From an uncultured Oscillibacter sp. (GTDB lineage Bacteria > Bacillota > Clostridia > Oscillospirales > Oscillospiraceae), in assembly GCA_910579435.1 (NCBI GenBank), contig CAJTVF010000010.1, positions 1 through 59,842 on the forward strand: a stretch of DNA of 59,842 nucleotides, given 5' to 3'. Both the position numbers and the translations under genes were made by a program. Positions 49,205 through 57,069 of the stretch are shown piece by piece (within the stretch, counting starts at the first letter, position 1; the number at the start of each line of letters is the position of its first letter). A model generated the notes under the pieces. That model was not told where the DNA came from, searched no databases, and saw only the letters and a list, made by a program, of their open reading frames with translations.

Positions 49205-50280
49205 GGCGTCACCGCCGCCACGGAGCTGAGCACCGACACCAGCAGCAGTAGCGCGCAGCTTCCCGTCATGCCCAGCACCAGGCCGAAGGCCCCGCCCAGT
49301 CCGTCGATGAGCCTGCACAGCTCCGGGGCCCCCACCGCCGCCGCCAGAAAGGCGGAGAGCTTGTACAGCAGATACTGCACCCCCAATTGCAGGAACGGGT
49401 AGGCGCAGGCCGCCAGGATCGCCAGCATTCCGAAGACGCCGATGGTGTTTTTCAGCATCCCCGCCCCCGCCAGGACCGTCTCCGCCGCCTCGGCGATGAT
49501 GCCCCCCACCACCGGCACCGCGCCGGAGATGGCGGCCTTTGCCACCTTCACCGAGGCCCCGTCCGCCGCCCCGGCGATGACCCGGACGGTGGAGAGGTAG
49601 ACGGTGAAGAGCAGCAGGGACGAGGTCAAAAGCCAGGTGACGATTTTTTTCAGCGCCTCGGCGATGGCCCCCAGCCGGTTTTCCGGCAGGCAGGCCCCGG
49701 CAGCCAACGCCCCGATGTACAGATAGACCAGGGGGATCAGCAGTCCGTTGATAAGCTCCATCAGCAGGTCCGCCAGAAAGACGGTGGTCACCTGCTGGAA
49801 CGTGGCGGTGGTCACCGCCCCCGAGGCCGCCGTGGCCGCCGCCAGGGTGGGCAGCAGGGCCTTGGAAAAGACGTTCAGCTCCCGGATGGTCTCCGCCCCC
49901 AGGCCGATGAGGTCCTCCAGGCTCCCCGCCGTCAGCAGGGTGACGGCCAGAGCCCCGGCCATGGGCAGGAAGGCCGCGGCCTTCCCCTCCCCGGTCCCAC
50001 GGGCGAAGCCGTCCACCGCGCCGCAGGCCACCGCCACCAGCAGGATGGACGCCGCTCCCCGGAGGCGCTGGCGCAGGATGGTTTTGACCTCCCCGGAAAT
50101 CCGCTCTATAATCCCCGCCAGCCCCTGGGAAAAGCCCCCGGGCCCGGAGAGGTCCCCGATTTCCAGCAGGTCCCCCGCCGCCTCCGGCACCGCGCCCGCC
50201 AGGTCCTCCGGCAGCTCCGCCGCCCGGGCGTTCCCCGTCAGGGCCAGGAGGAGGAATCCCAGACATATCCATCGTTTCAT
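49201..50280 (-). CDS. spoIIIAE: stage III sporulation protein AE
   Basis: This 359-residue protein has a cleavable signal peptide (KRWICLGFLLLALTGNARA) and about seven hydrophobic helices, with conserved stretches such as LGAETIRELNVFSKALLPTLAAATAASGAVTTATFQQ and IIAEAAETVLAGAGMLKNTIGVFGMLAILAACAYPFLQ. It probably forms the channel base with AC and AD. It overlaps spoIIIAD by 4 bp. Confidence 0.95.
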   Translation of the reverse strand: MKRWICLGFLLLALTGNARAAELPEDLAGAVPEAAGDLLEIGDLSGPGGFSQGLAGIIERISGEVKTILRQRLRGAASILLVAVACGAVDGFARGTGEGKAAAFLPMAGALAVTLLTAGSLEDLIGLGAETIRELNVFSKALLPTLAAATAASGAVTTATFQQVTTVFLADLLMELINGLLIPLVYLYIGALAAGACLPENRLGAIAEALKKIVTWLLTSSLLLFTVYLSTVRVIAGAADGASVKVAKAAISGAVPVVGGIIAEAAETVLAGAGMLKNTIGVFGMLAILAACAYPFLQLGVQYLLYKLSAFLAAAVGAPELCRLIDGLGGAFGLVLGMTGSCALLLLVSVLSSVAAVTP

Positions 50281-50666
50281 CGCATCAGCTCCATCAACAG
50301 CGACAGCACCGCCCGCAGCAGCGGCAGGGCAGCGATGAGGGCGCAGACCGCCCCCGCCGTCTCCACCACCGAGGCCAGGGCGGACTCCCCCGCGTCCCGG
50401 CAGAGGCTCCCGCCGATCTTCACCACCAGGGCGATGCCCACGGTTTTGTACAGGGGGATGAACAGCTCCCGGGAAAGGCCGCTCTCTTCCACCAGCTCCC
50501 CCAGAAAGTCCATCAGCAACTCCAGGCTCCCCGCCAGGGAAAGCAGAACCGCCGCCGTGGCTCCCAGGGTCAGCAGCAGCGCGGCCTCCGGGCTCCCCCG
50601 CCGCACCACCAGCGCCAGCAGCGCCGCCACGACGCACAGCGCCGCCGCCTGAATGGACAGCTCCAC
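50277..50666 (-). CDS. spoIIIAD: stage III sporulation protein AD
   Basis: This 129-residue integral membrane protein has several helices (ALCVVAALLALVV, EAALLLTLGATAAVLLSLAGSLELLMDFL, VVETAGAVCALIAALPLLRAVLSLL). It starts at a GTG 2 nt after the spoIIIAC stop codon, since no ATG is available and the family length is about 130; coupling to spoIIIAC replaces a clear ribosome site. Confidence 0.9.
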   Translation of the reverse strand: MELSIQAAALCVVAALLALVVRRGSPEAALLLTLGATAAVLLSLAGSLELLMDFLGELVEESGLSRELFIPLYKTVGIALVVKIGGSLCRDAGESALASVVETAGAVCALIAALPLLRAVLSLLMELMR

Positions 50667-50668
50667 GG

Positions 50669-50863
50669 CTAAAAGTTGAACAGGGTCTTGATGAGGTCGA
50701 AGAGGTCGCTGATCTCCTGGACCATCATCATCAAAACCACCACCAGCCCCGCCAGGGTCGTCATCATGGCCTGCTCCTCCCGGCCGGAGCGGACCAAAAG
50801 CTGGTTCAGCACCGCCACCAGGATGCCGATTGCGGCAATCTTGAAAATCAAATCCACATCCAT
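50669..50863 (-). CDS. spoIIIAC: stage III sporulation protein AC
   Basis: This 64-residue protein has two membrane helices (IFKIAAIGILVAVLNQLLV and TTLAGLVVVLMMMVQEISDLFDLI) joined by the conserved SGREEQAMMTT loop. Size and sequence match the family. Confidence 0.96.
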   Translation of the reverse strand: MDVDLIFKIAAIGILVAVLNQLLVRSGREEQAMMTTLAGLVVVLMMMVQEISDLFDLIKTLFNF

Positions 50864-50875
50864 GCGTCTGTTCCC

Positions 50876-51373
50876 CTAAATCAATAAAATCACCAGCAGC
50901 GCCGAGGCGGAAAACCACAGCGCCGCCGCCCGTTTTTCCTCCTCGGGGCGCGTCCGCTCCGCCTTCTCGGCGCTTTTTGCCAGCTCATAGGTGACATGGG
51001 ATATTGCTTTACACGCGTTCTCTTCGTCGCCTTGCAGCCCCTGAGCCAGAGCGGAAACGGCAGACTTGTCCCTCTCCCGCAAAGGCAGGGCCTCCGCCTG
51101 TTCTCTCCAAACCCCGGGAAGGTCCTCGCCCCCGGAGGCGGCCCGGGAAACCGCTTCAAAAAAAGCGGCGGCGGGCTCCCCGCAGTCCCCGGCCAGGGCT
51201 TTCAGCAGCACCGGAAGAGGCGTCCGGGTCATGCGGACCTCCTCCCCCATTCGGCGGAAAGCCCGCTGGAGGTCCGCCAGGGTATCCCGCTCCCGGCGGC
51301 GCTCCACCCGCTGGATATACCAGGCCAGCGCGCCCCCGGAGGCGACGCAGAGGCTTCCCAGCAGCTTCAGCAT
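50876..51373 (-). CDS. spoIIIAB: stage III sporulation protein AB
   Basis: This 165-residue protein has hydrophobic ends (LLGSLCVASGGALAWYI and LWFSASALLVILLI) flanking a helical cytosolic domain similar to type II secretion GspF proteins. The start overlaps the spoIIIAA stop by 7 bp. Confidence 0.92.
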   Translation of the reverse strand: MLKLLGSLCVASGGALAWYIQRVERRRERDTLADLQRAFRRMGEEVRMTRTPLPVLLKALAGDCGEPAAAFFEAVSRAASGGEDLPGVWREQAEALPLRERDKSAVSALAQGLQGDEENACKAISHVTYELAKSAEKAERTRPEEEKRAAALWFSASALLVILLI

Positions 51374-52281
51374 GGAAGCTCCTCCAGCTCATAAGCCCGT
51401 CCGTTTTCATCCCGCAGGATGCGGACCGCCAGGCGGAACACCTGGTTTTCCAGCAGCTGGCGGTAGAGGGGCTTCCGTAAAAGCTCCGGCACGCCGGCGG
51501 CATGGATGGTGGCCAGCAGCCCCACGCCGCAGCCCGCCGCCAGGCTCATGGCTGTCAGGTCCTCCCGAACGGTGATCTCGTCCACGGCGATGATCTGGGG
51601 GTTCATGGCCCGGAGGACGATGGGAATGCCCAGGGCCTTGGGGCAGGCGTCCAGCACATCGGTCCGGGGCCCCACGTCCATCTGGGGCGCGCCGCGAAAG
51701 ACCACCGCCACCTCTCCCCGCTCGTCAATGAGGGAAATCCGTTGAGGAGGGCAGTCCGGCCCGCCCTGGGAAAGGCGCCGGACCAGGTCCCGAAGCAGGG
51801 TCGTCTTCCCTCCCCCCGGTGGGGAGAGAATCAGCGTGCTGGCAAAGCCGCCGTTTTGAAACAGCCTTGGGGCAATGCAGTCGGCTATGCCCCGCCGCTC
51901 CCGGGCGATGCGAACCACCGCTGAGGAAAGGTTTTTCAGGTTCGTGTTCACCCCGTCCTTCATCACCGCCGTGCCGCACAGTCCCACCCGGAAGCCGCCC
52001 CGGACAGGCAGGAAGCCCTCCCGGATGGTCTCCGACGCAGCGTAGCGGGAAAATTCCGTGGCGATGTCGCACAGGGTTTCCAGCTCCTCCGGCTCCACCT
52101 CCGCCTCCAGCGGCAGCTCTCCCGTGGGCAGCAGCACCGTCAGGGGCCGCCCCGCCCGGAGGCGCAGCTCCTCCGCTGCGGCCTTTTCTTCCTCGGTGAG
52201 GGCCAGCGCCGCCTTCCGCAGGCGGCTGGGCAGGATGGCGGCGGCTTGTTCATAACGGGAAACCAGTTCGTTTTTCTGCAA
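51367..52281 (-). CDS. spoIIIAA: stage III sporulation protein AA, ATPase
   Basis: This 304-residue ATPase resembles secretion-type ATPases and powers assembly or transport of the SpoIIIA channel. Walker A is LSPPGGGKTTLLRDL, and ISLIDERGEVAV and AVDEITVREDLTAM follow. No ATG fits: I start at a TTG (52281) with AGGGGG 8 nt upstream, giving the usual length; the frame continues to 52380 through the promoter region. Confidence 0.95.
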   Translation of the reverse strand: MQKNELVSRYEQAAAILPSRLRKAALALTEEEKAAAEELRLRAGRPLTVLLPTGELPLEAEVEPEELETLCDIATEFSRYAASETIREGFLPVRGGFRVGLCGTAVMKDGVNTNLKNLSSAVVRIARERRGIADCIAPRLFQNGGFASTLILSPPGGGKTTLLRDLVRRLSQGGPDCPPQRISLIDERGEVAVVFRGAPQMDVGPRTDVLDACPKALGIPIVLRAMNPQIIAVDEITVREDLTAMSLAAGCGVGLLATIHAAGVPELLRKPLYRQLLENQVFRLAVRILRDENGRAYELEELPC

Positions 52282-52310
52282 GGGAGATTCCCCCTTTCTT
52301 TGGTTACTCC

Positions 52311-52358
52311 ACTCTATGAGGGCCCGTCCCACTCTATGCCGGATTTGTCCAAATATTT
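52311..52358 (-). promoter_or_regulatory. tandem sigma-E-like promoters for the spoIIIA operon
   Basis: Two CATAGAGT boxes lie on the minus strand. The distal one (52331-52338) has AAATATT (52352-52358) 13 bp upstream. The proximal one (52311-52318) has GCATAGA (52333-52339) 14 bp upstream, so the distal -10 would double as the proximal -35. Confidence 0.72.
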
Positions 52359-52362
52359 TTAT

Positions 52363-52424
52363 GGAAAGTCTGCTTGACATTCCGGCAGGAGTGTGCTATT
52401 CTAATAACGGAAAGCAAACTTTCC
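52363..52424 (+). promoter_or_regulatory. promoter and operators of the XRE/membrane-protein pair
   Basis: TTGACA (52374-52379) and TATTCT (52397-52402) are 17 bp apart with an extended TGC. The inverted 13-bp sequences GGAAAGTCTGCTT (52363-52375) and AAGCAAACTTTCC (52412-52424), 12 of 13 matching, flank the promoter; the second lies within the palindrome GGAAAG-CAAA-CTTTCC. They are probable autoregulatory operators. Confidence 0.78.
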
Positions 52425-52448
52425 ATTTAATCTGAAAGGAGGATGCCT

Positions 52449-52652
52449 GTGAAGAACCGGCTGGAGGAGCTGCGGAAGGCCCGGGGGCTCCGGCAGGAGG
52501 AACTGGCGGAGGCGCTGGAGGTCTCCAGGCAGACCATCGGGTCCCTGGAGAATGGGCGTTACAATCCGTCTATCCTGCTGGCGTTCAAGCTGTCGCGGTA
52601 TTTTGGCTTACCCATTGAGGAAATTTTCATTTACGAGGAGGAACTGTCATGA
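52449..52652 (+). CDS. XRE-family regulator, small single-domain type
   Basis: This 67-residue helix-turn-helix protein (NRLEELRKARGLRQEELAEALEVSRQTIGSLENGRYNPSILLAFKLSRYFGLPIEEIF) belongs to the small regulators that pair with membrane proteins. AAAGGAGG is 6 nt before the GTG at 52449; the ATG at 52443 touches it, so GTG is the likelier start. It overlaps the membrane-protein gene by 4 bp. Confidence 0.92.
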   Translation: MKNRLEELRKARGLRQEELAEALEVSRQTIGSLENGRYNPSILLAFKLSRYFGLPIEEIFIYEEELS

Positions 52653-53068
52653 AAGGAAAAAAGGCACTGTATATCGCGCTGGTCATTGCGGGCGTATGCC
52701 TGGCTGCGGCGGCGCTGATTTTGCGGGAGGCGAGAGTTCCCGACAGCGTGGGCGGCGCGCTGATGGGTTCCGGCAGCGGGCTGGCGGCCATGGGCCTTGC
52801 CCAGCTGCTGACCCTGCGGGCGGAGCGGAAGGACCCGGTACAGGCCCGGAAAAAGGAAATTGAGGTCCACGACGAGCGGAACGTGGCCATCCGCCGCCGG
52901 GCCAAGGCCCTGGCCGGGGACGTCCTGCAATGGGCCGTCATGGCGGCGGCTTGGGTGTCCATCGGGTTCGGCGCGCCGCTGTGGGTGACGCTGGCGGCGG
53001 CGGTGGTTTTCGTGCTGAAAAGCGTGCTGGAGGTTTATCTGGTGGTGCGGTATCAGCGGGAGATGTGA
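52649..53068 (+). CDS. membrane protein paired with the XRE regulator
   Basis: This 139-residue protein has four hydrophobic helices: LYIALVIAGVCLAAAALIL, VGGALMGSGSGLAAMGLAQLL, VLQWAVMAAAWVSIGF and LWVTLAAAVVFVLKSVLEVYLVV. A central cytosolic loop has the conserved-looking EIEVHDERNVAIRRRAKA block, as in DUF2178-like proteins. It probably senses or modulates the XRE partner; function is unknown. Confidence 0.82.
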   Translation: MKGKKALYIALVIAGVCLAAAALILREARVPDSVGGALMGSGSGLAAMGLAQLLTLRAERKDPVQARKKEIEVHDERNVAIRRRAKALAGDVLQWAVMAAAWVSIGFGAPLWVTLAAAVVFVLKSVLEVYLVVRYQREM

Positions 53069-53069
53069 A

Positions 53070-53101
53070 AAGGAGCGCCTGTCGTTTGACAGGCGCTCCT
53101 T
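53070..53101. terminator. terminator between convergent genes
   Basis: A perfect 14-bp stem (53070-53083 with 53088-53101) with a 4-nt loop. The T-run is weak, but the stem is strong and sits between convergent genes. Confidence 0.75.
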
Positions 53102-53108
53102 CCTATAT

Positions 53109-54110
53109 TCACCGTAAAGGAATTTTGACATCACCAATCCGAATGGCCTCAATCCTGGAAAAAACCGCCGGAGCAGGCCAGCGGCCTGATACTTCCCAGG
53201 GGCCATCCTGGCCTGAGCCGCTTCCCCGCCACCGGTCCGTTTCCACCTCGGTTCCATCCGACAGACACAGGGATACCGCAAGGGACGGTTTTCCTGCCTC
53301 GGTCTCAAACCGGAAGCCCTCAGCGGAAACCTGGAGCTTCCGGATTCCTACAAACGGAGACGCGGGTTTCTTCAAACTGACGGCTTCCTCACCGCGGGAC
53401 CCTGCCGCTTCCTCCACCGTCAAGACCTCCTGGTTCTCCGTGGGCTCCAGTCGGAAGGACAACACCCACTCCCCGTCCTCAAACACGTGGAGGTCTTTCA
53501 GCCGGAGCTTTACCTCCGCCCCCTCCAAAAGGGACCCATCCTCTGGTGAAATTCCAAGCTCCATCAGCCTGACATAAGTTCCATCCCTCTGGAAGCCCAG
53601 GTCCTGCATGGAAAGCTCACAAGCTTCAGTATGGACGCCGGACGGCAGAATGACCTCTATCTGATGGGACTCCCATTCGCTGTCAGGTACAGCCAGATTC
53701 GTTCCGCGGATTTTCAACAGCATGGTGAGATACCGCTCAGAAGCGTATACCTCGTCTACGCTCAGCCGGATGCCATTGCAGCGGGCTCGGGCCCGCACAT
53801 TTTGCACGGCCCCCTCGATAGCCTGTTCCTGTTCCCCATCCAGAACGCCGCCATGTTCTATCCAAGCCTTTTTCAGGCAGTCCCTCAGCGACGTTTCTTC
53901 AATCACCGGCATTTCCTTTGGCAGCGGTTCCCGCGCTCCGGTAATGCTCGCCGCCACGGTTCCAATCAGAATCACCACTGCCGCAGAGATGAGCGGCAGT
54001 CTGAAAATCTTTCGGGGCTTCCGCTCCTGCTTTACAATACTCCGGACCTTCTCTCTCAGCTTTGGAGAGGCGCAAACCTCGTCAAACATTTCCCGATACG
54101 ATGCTTTCAA
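53109..54110 (-). CDS. putative anti-sigma factor, single-pass membrane protein
   Basis: This 333-residue protein has a short basic cytosolic N-terminus (about 1-38), one membrane helix (LPLISAAVVILIGTVAASI) and a large extracytoplasmic domain of beta-rich character resembling DUF4179-type proteins. It lies 3 bp after an ECF sigma gene, so it is a candidate anti-sigma factor by context. Confidence 0.7.
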   Translation of the reverse strand: MKASYREMFDEVCASPKLREKVRSIVKQERKPRKIFRLPLISAAVVILIGTVAASITGAREPLPKEMPVIEETSLRDCLKKAWIEHGGVLDGEQEQAIEGAVQNVRARARCNGIRLSVDEVYASERYLTMLLKIRGTNLAVPDSEWESHQIEVILPSGVHTEACELSMQDLGFQRDGTYVRLMELGISPEDGSLLEGAEVKLRLKDLHVFEDGEWVLSFRLEPTENQEVLTVEEAAGSRGEEAVSLKKPASPFVGIRKLQVSAEGFRFETEAGKPSLAVSLCLSDGTEVETDRWRGSGSGQDGPWEVSGRWPAPAVFSRIEAIRIGDVKIPLR

Positions 54111-54113
54111 GGC

Positions 54114-54584
54114 TCATCCCTCCTTTAATTGTGTTTTGAGCTTCGCCCGGGCCCGGGCCAGACGGGTCTGGACCGTGGACGCGTTCAGGCCCAGCAGCTC
54201 CCCTACCTCGTCCACCTTGTAGCCCTCGTAGTAGTAGAGATACAACGGAACGCGGTACTTGACGGGCAGCTCCATGACCTCCTGGTAGAGCGTCTGCCGG
54301 GCTGGGTCCGAGAACGCCGGCTCCGGGCACTGGTCCAGGGGCACCGTGCGCCTGCGCCATGGGTGCGCGCTCATCCGCTTGCACTCATTCAGGGTTACCC
54401 GGACCAGCCAGTGACGCAGATGATCCTCCCCCTGAAATTCCGTGTCCGTCCTCCAGAGGCGGAGCATGGCGTTTTGGGCCGCGTCCTCCGCATCGGCGGG
54501 GTTCCGGAACCAGTTCAGGGCGATCCGGTAGACCATGTCCAGATACCGCTTGACGGCGTCCGTGAATTGTTGTTCTGTCATCAT
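54114..54584 (-). CDS. ECF-type RNA polymerase sigma factor
   Basis: This 156-residue factor shows region 2 (VKRYLDMVYRIALNWFRNPADAEDAAQNAMLRLWR) and region 4 (LPVKYRVPLYLYYYEGYKVDEVGELLGLNASTVQTRLARARAKLK). The ATG at 54584 has AAGGA upstream. It is a close parallel to the sigma factor at 58096, whose upstream region shares a CTCCTT and GGGTATTG motif. Confidence 0.92.
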   Translation of the reverse strand: MMTEQQFTDAVKRYLDMVYRIALNWFRNPADAEDAAQNAMLRLWRTDTEFQGEDHLRHWLVRVTLNECKRMSAHPWRRRTVPLDQCPEPAFSDPARQTLYQEVMELPVKYRVPLYLYYYEGYKVDEVGELLGLNASTVQTRLARARAKLKTQLKEG

Positions 54585-54661
54585 GTGCAGCACTCCTTGA
54601 AAGGCCTTTCGACAGCAATACCCGGCGAAGGAGAAAATAATCCCAAGAATTAAAAAAATTT

Positions 54662-54695
54662 ATGATTGCACAAAAGTTAGTTTTTGTGCAATCAT
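54662..54695 (-). terminator. second hairpin after tyrS
   Basis: A perfect 14-bp stem (54662-54675 with 54682-54695) with a 6-nt loop is followed on the minus strand by AAA and seven T. It lies between tyrS and the ECF sigma gene and may be a back-up terminator or an operator. Confidence 0.65.
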
Positions 54696-54708
54696 TGGGC
54701 AGTCATGA

Positions 54709-54734
54709 AAAAAGAGGGCTTCCGCCCTCTTTTT
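54709..54734 (-). terminator. terminator after tyrS
   Basis: A perfect 11-bp stem (54709-54719 with 54724-54734) with a 4-nt loop and a TTTTTT tail on the minus strand. Confidence 0.9.
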
Positions 54735-54735
54735 C

Positions 54736-55962
54736 TCACTGGATATAGGCCCGGTGGAACACCTTCTTACCCTTTTTGATAATGACACCCTCTCCCCGGA
54801 AGTCCTCCTGGTCGAAGGCGGAGGCGATATCCGTCACCTTCCGGTCGTTCACCATCATGCCCCCCTGCTGGATCAGCCGCCGGGCCTCCCCGTTGGAGGG
54901 ACACAGGCCGCAGGCCACCAGCAGGGCGATGGCGCCGATTTTCCCGTCCTCGAATTTGGCGGCGGGCAGCTCCGTGGAGGGCATGTGCTCCGTGGAGCCC
55001 GCCCCGGCGAAGAGGCCCCGGGCGGTCTCCTGGGCCTTATCCGCCTCCTCGTCGCCGTGGACCAGCTTGGTCAGCTCGTAGGCCAAAATCTCCTTGGCCC
55101 GGTTCAGCTGGCTGCCCTCCCACTTGTCCATGGCGTCGATCTCCTCCAGGGGCAGGAAGGTCAGCATGCGGATGCACTTGAGCACGTCCGCGTCCCCCAC
55201 GTTCCGCCAGTACTGGTAGAACTCGAAGGGGGTGGTCTTGTTGGGGTCCAGCCACACCGCGCCCTTGGCGGTCTTTCCCATCTTTTTGCCCTCGGAGTTC
55301 ATCAGCAACGTGATGGTCATGGCGTAGGCGTCCTTGCCCAGCTTCCGGCGGATCAGCTCCGTGCCGCCGAGCATATTGCTCCACTGGTCGTCGCCGCCGA
55401 ACTGCATATTGCAGCCCAGGGTCTGGAACATGTGGTAAAAGTCATAGGACTGCATGATCATATAGTTGAATTCCAGGAAGCTGAGGCCCTTCTCCATCCG
55501 CTGCTTGTAGCACTCCGCCCGGAGCATGTTGTTCACGGAAAAGCAGGCCCCCACTTCCCGCAGAAGCTCGATATAGTTCAGCTTCATCAGCCACTCGGCG
55601 TTGTTCACCATGATGGCCTTGTCCGGTCCGAACTCAATGAACCGCTCCATCTGCTTTTTGAAGCAGTCGCAGTTGTGCTGAATGGTCTCCGTGGTCATCA
55701 TCTGCCGCATGTCCGTCCGGCCGGAGGGGTCCCCCACCATGCCGGTGCCGCCGCCGATCAGGGCGATGGGCCGGTTTCCCGCCATTTGCAGCCGCTTCAT
55801 CAGGCACAGCGCCATGAAGTGGCCCACGTGGAGGCTGTCCGCCGTGGGGTCGAAGCCGATGTAGAACACCGCCTTGCCGGTGTTCACCAGCTCCCGGATT
55901 TCTTCCTCGTCGGTGACCTGGGCGATAAGCCCACGGGCCTTGAGTTCCTCGTAAATCTGCAT
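54736..55962 (-). CDS. tyrS: tyrosyl-tRNA synthetase
   Basis: This 408-residue class I synthetase charges tRNA-Tyr. The HIGH-type motif is PTADSLHVGH, the Tyr-binding region includes GGDDQWSNM, the KMSKS-type loop is GKKMGKT, and a C-terminal S4 domain (about 345-408) binds tRNA. The start MQIYEELKARG has AAGGAGAAG upstream. It is controlled by a T-box leader. Confidence 0.97.
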   Translation of the reverse strand: MQIYEELKARGLIAQVTDEEEIRELVNTGKAVFYIGFDPTADSLHVGHFMALCLMKRLQMAGNRPIALIGGGTGMVGDPSGRTDMRQMMTTETIQHNCDCFKKQMERFIEFGPDKAIMVNNAEWLMKLNYIELLREVGACFSVNNMLRAECYKQRMEKGLSFLEFNYMIMQSYDFYHMFQTLGCNMQFGGDDQWSNMLGGTELIRRKLGKDAYAMTITLLMNSEGKKMGKTAKGAVWLDPNKTTPFEFYQYWRNVGDADVLKCIRMLTFLPLEEIDAMDKWEGSQLNRAKEILAYELTKLVHGDEEADKAQETARGLFAGAGSTEHMPSTELPAAKFEDGKIGAIALLVACGLCPSNGEARRLIQQGGMMVNDRKVTDIASAFDQEDFRGEGVIIKKGKKVFHRAYIQ

Positions 55963-55996
55963 GTTGCATCTTCTCCTTTGTTGTGTTTTCGGAACG

Positions 55997-56270
55997 AAAA
56001 ACGCCCCCGTCCCGGTGGGGACAGAGGGCGAAAGCATTCGCGGTACCACCTCTGGTTCGCCGTCTTCTCGCGAACACGGCCTCATGGAGTGCCGACACAC
56101 TCCCGCGCGGTAACGGGCGCACCCGGTGCGTGCCTACTGGGATTTTCCTCCGTTCGGACGCCAGCTCCAAGGGGTATTCGCCGTCCGCCTCCCTCCCCCT
56201 TCCACCAAGCCGGGGGCTCTCTTTGCGAAGGACATGACGGGTACTGGGCCTTTTCATCGCTGTGAATGGT
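55997..56270 (-). promoter_or_regulatory. T-box riboswitch leader of tyrS
   Basis: On the minus strand the T-box core TGGTACCGCG (56039-56048) lies within AGAGGTGGTACCGCGAAT. A terminator hairpin (56002-56030) with T-run (55997-56001) follows, able to be replaced by the antiterminator. Upstream, stem I carries GAATACCCC, whose TAC (56174-56176) is a tyrosine specifier codon. Uncharged tRNA-Tyr should allow read-through. Confidence 0.92.
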
Positions 56271-56299
56271 ATTGTAGCAGACGGACCGGGGATTGTCAA
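56271..56299 (-). promoter_or_regulatory. sigma-A promoter of the tyrS leader
   Basis: On the minus strand a consensus TTGACA (56294-56299) and TACAAT (56271-56276) are 17 bp apart. I see nothing else in 56300-56404. Confidence 0.87.
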
Positions 56300-56404
56300 T
56301 ACAAACCGGCGGAGGCGGCCTGCCTGGCAGTGTAATTTATCCATACGGCAAATCGAGTGGAAAACTGGGCGCAGGCGCGGGCGCTTTCCCGGCGGAGCCC
56401 GCTC

Positions 56405-56433
56405 TTGTGATTTTCCAAAATATGTGCTATGAT
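56405..56433 (+). promoter_or_regulatory. sigma-A promoter for the lipoprotein gene
   Basis: TTGTGA (56405-56410) and TATGAT (56428-56433) are 17 bp apart with an extended TGC. Confidence 0.75.
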
Positions 56434-56462
56434 GGGTTCATCAAAAAAAGGGGGGCCCTGCT

Positions 56463-57041
56463 ATGAAGAAGCGAATGTTTGCCGCCCTGCTGTTCCTGCT
56501 GCTCCTCTCCAGCTGCGGCGTAAATCCGGAGCCGCTCCCATTTGAGGAGCTTCCCGAGGACTACAGCCTGGAACGGGCCAAGGATGACGGCTGCCTTGTC
56601 ACGGAGGACGGAGCCGTCACCAGCGGGCAGGAGGCCTGGGAGGAGTTTTTAAACGCAGCTGAGGCTGGAAAAGCCGCCTCGGTACGGCTTTGCAGCTACT
56701 ACACGCTGGACGACCCTTCCCGGTATGACCCGGACTATTACGAATCCGTCAAGGACGACTACCCCATGATGTTCCTGAAAGACTTGTCCTATGATGGAGA
56801 GCGTTTTACCACCCTTTCCTATGAAGAGGGCCAACGGCATGAGGAGACCTATTCCTTCCTCCGGCGGCGGGAGCAGACCGCCCCTTCCTCCGGCGTCAAA
56901 ATCATCCAGTACATTATCACGGACGACGCGGAGTCCTCCCTGGAAAAGATTGGTTCCCAGCTCTACAGCTCCTCCTTTTCGCCGGAAGACTGGATTCCCT
57001 TTGACATCGTATACCAGGAGATCATTCCCCCGGAAGCCTGA
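56463..57041 (+). CDS. putative lipoprotein
   Basis: This 192-residue protein has a lipoprotein signal (KKRMFAALLFLLLLSSC, Cys18 as lipidation site) and a mature acidic domain with many Tyr and Asp residues that I do not recognise. It lies 28 bp before the radical SAM gene, so the two may be co-transcribed. Confidence 0.8.
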   Translation: MKKRMFAALLFLLLLSSCGVNPEPLPFEELPEDYSLERAKDDGCLVTEDGAVTSGQEAWEEFLNAAEAGKAASVRLCSYYTLDDPSRYDPDYYESVKDDYPMMFLKDLSYDGERFTTLSYEEGQRHEETYSFLRRREQTAPSSGVKIIQYIITDDAESSLEKIGSQLYSSSFSPEDWIPFDIVYQEIIPPEA

Positions 57042-57069
57042 CCCACCCTACCCGTGAGAGGAGAACCGG

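Noticed and set aside
48719..50272. 517-codon frame continuous with spoIIIAF
   Set aside because: Only the last 161 codons are SpoIIIAF; the rest is an out-of-frame reading of spoIIIAE, rich in Gly and Arg.
54754..56265. 503-codon frame on the plus strand
   Set aside because: It is antisense to tyrS and its T-box leader.
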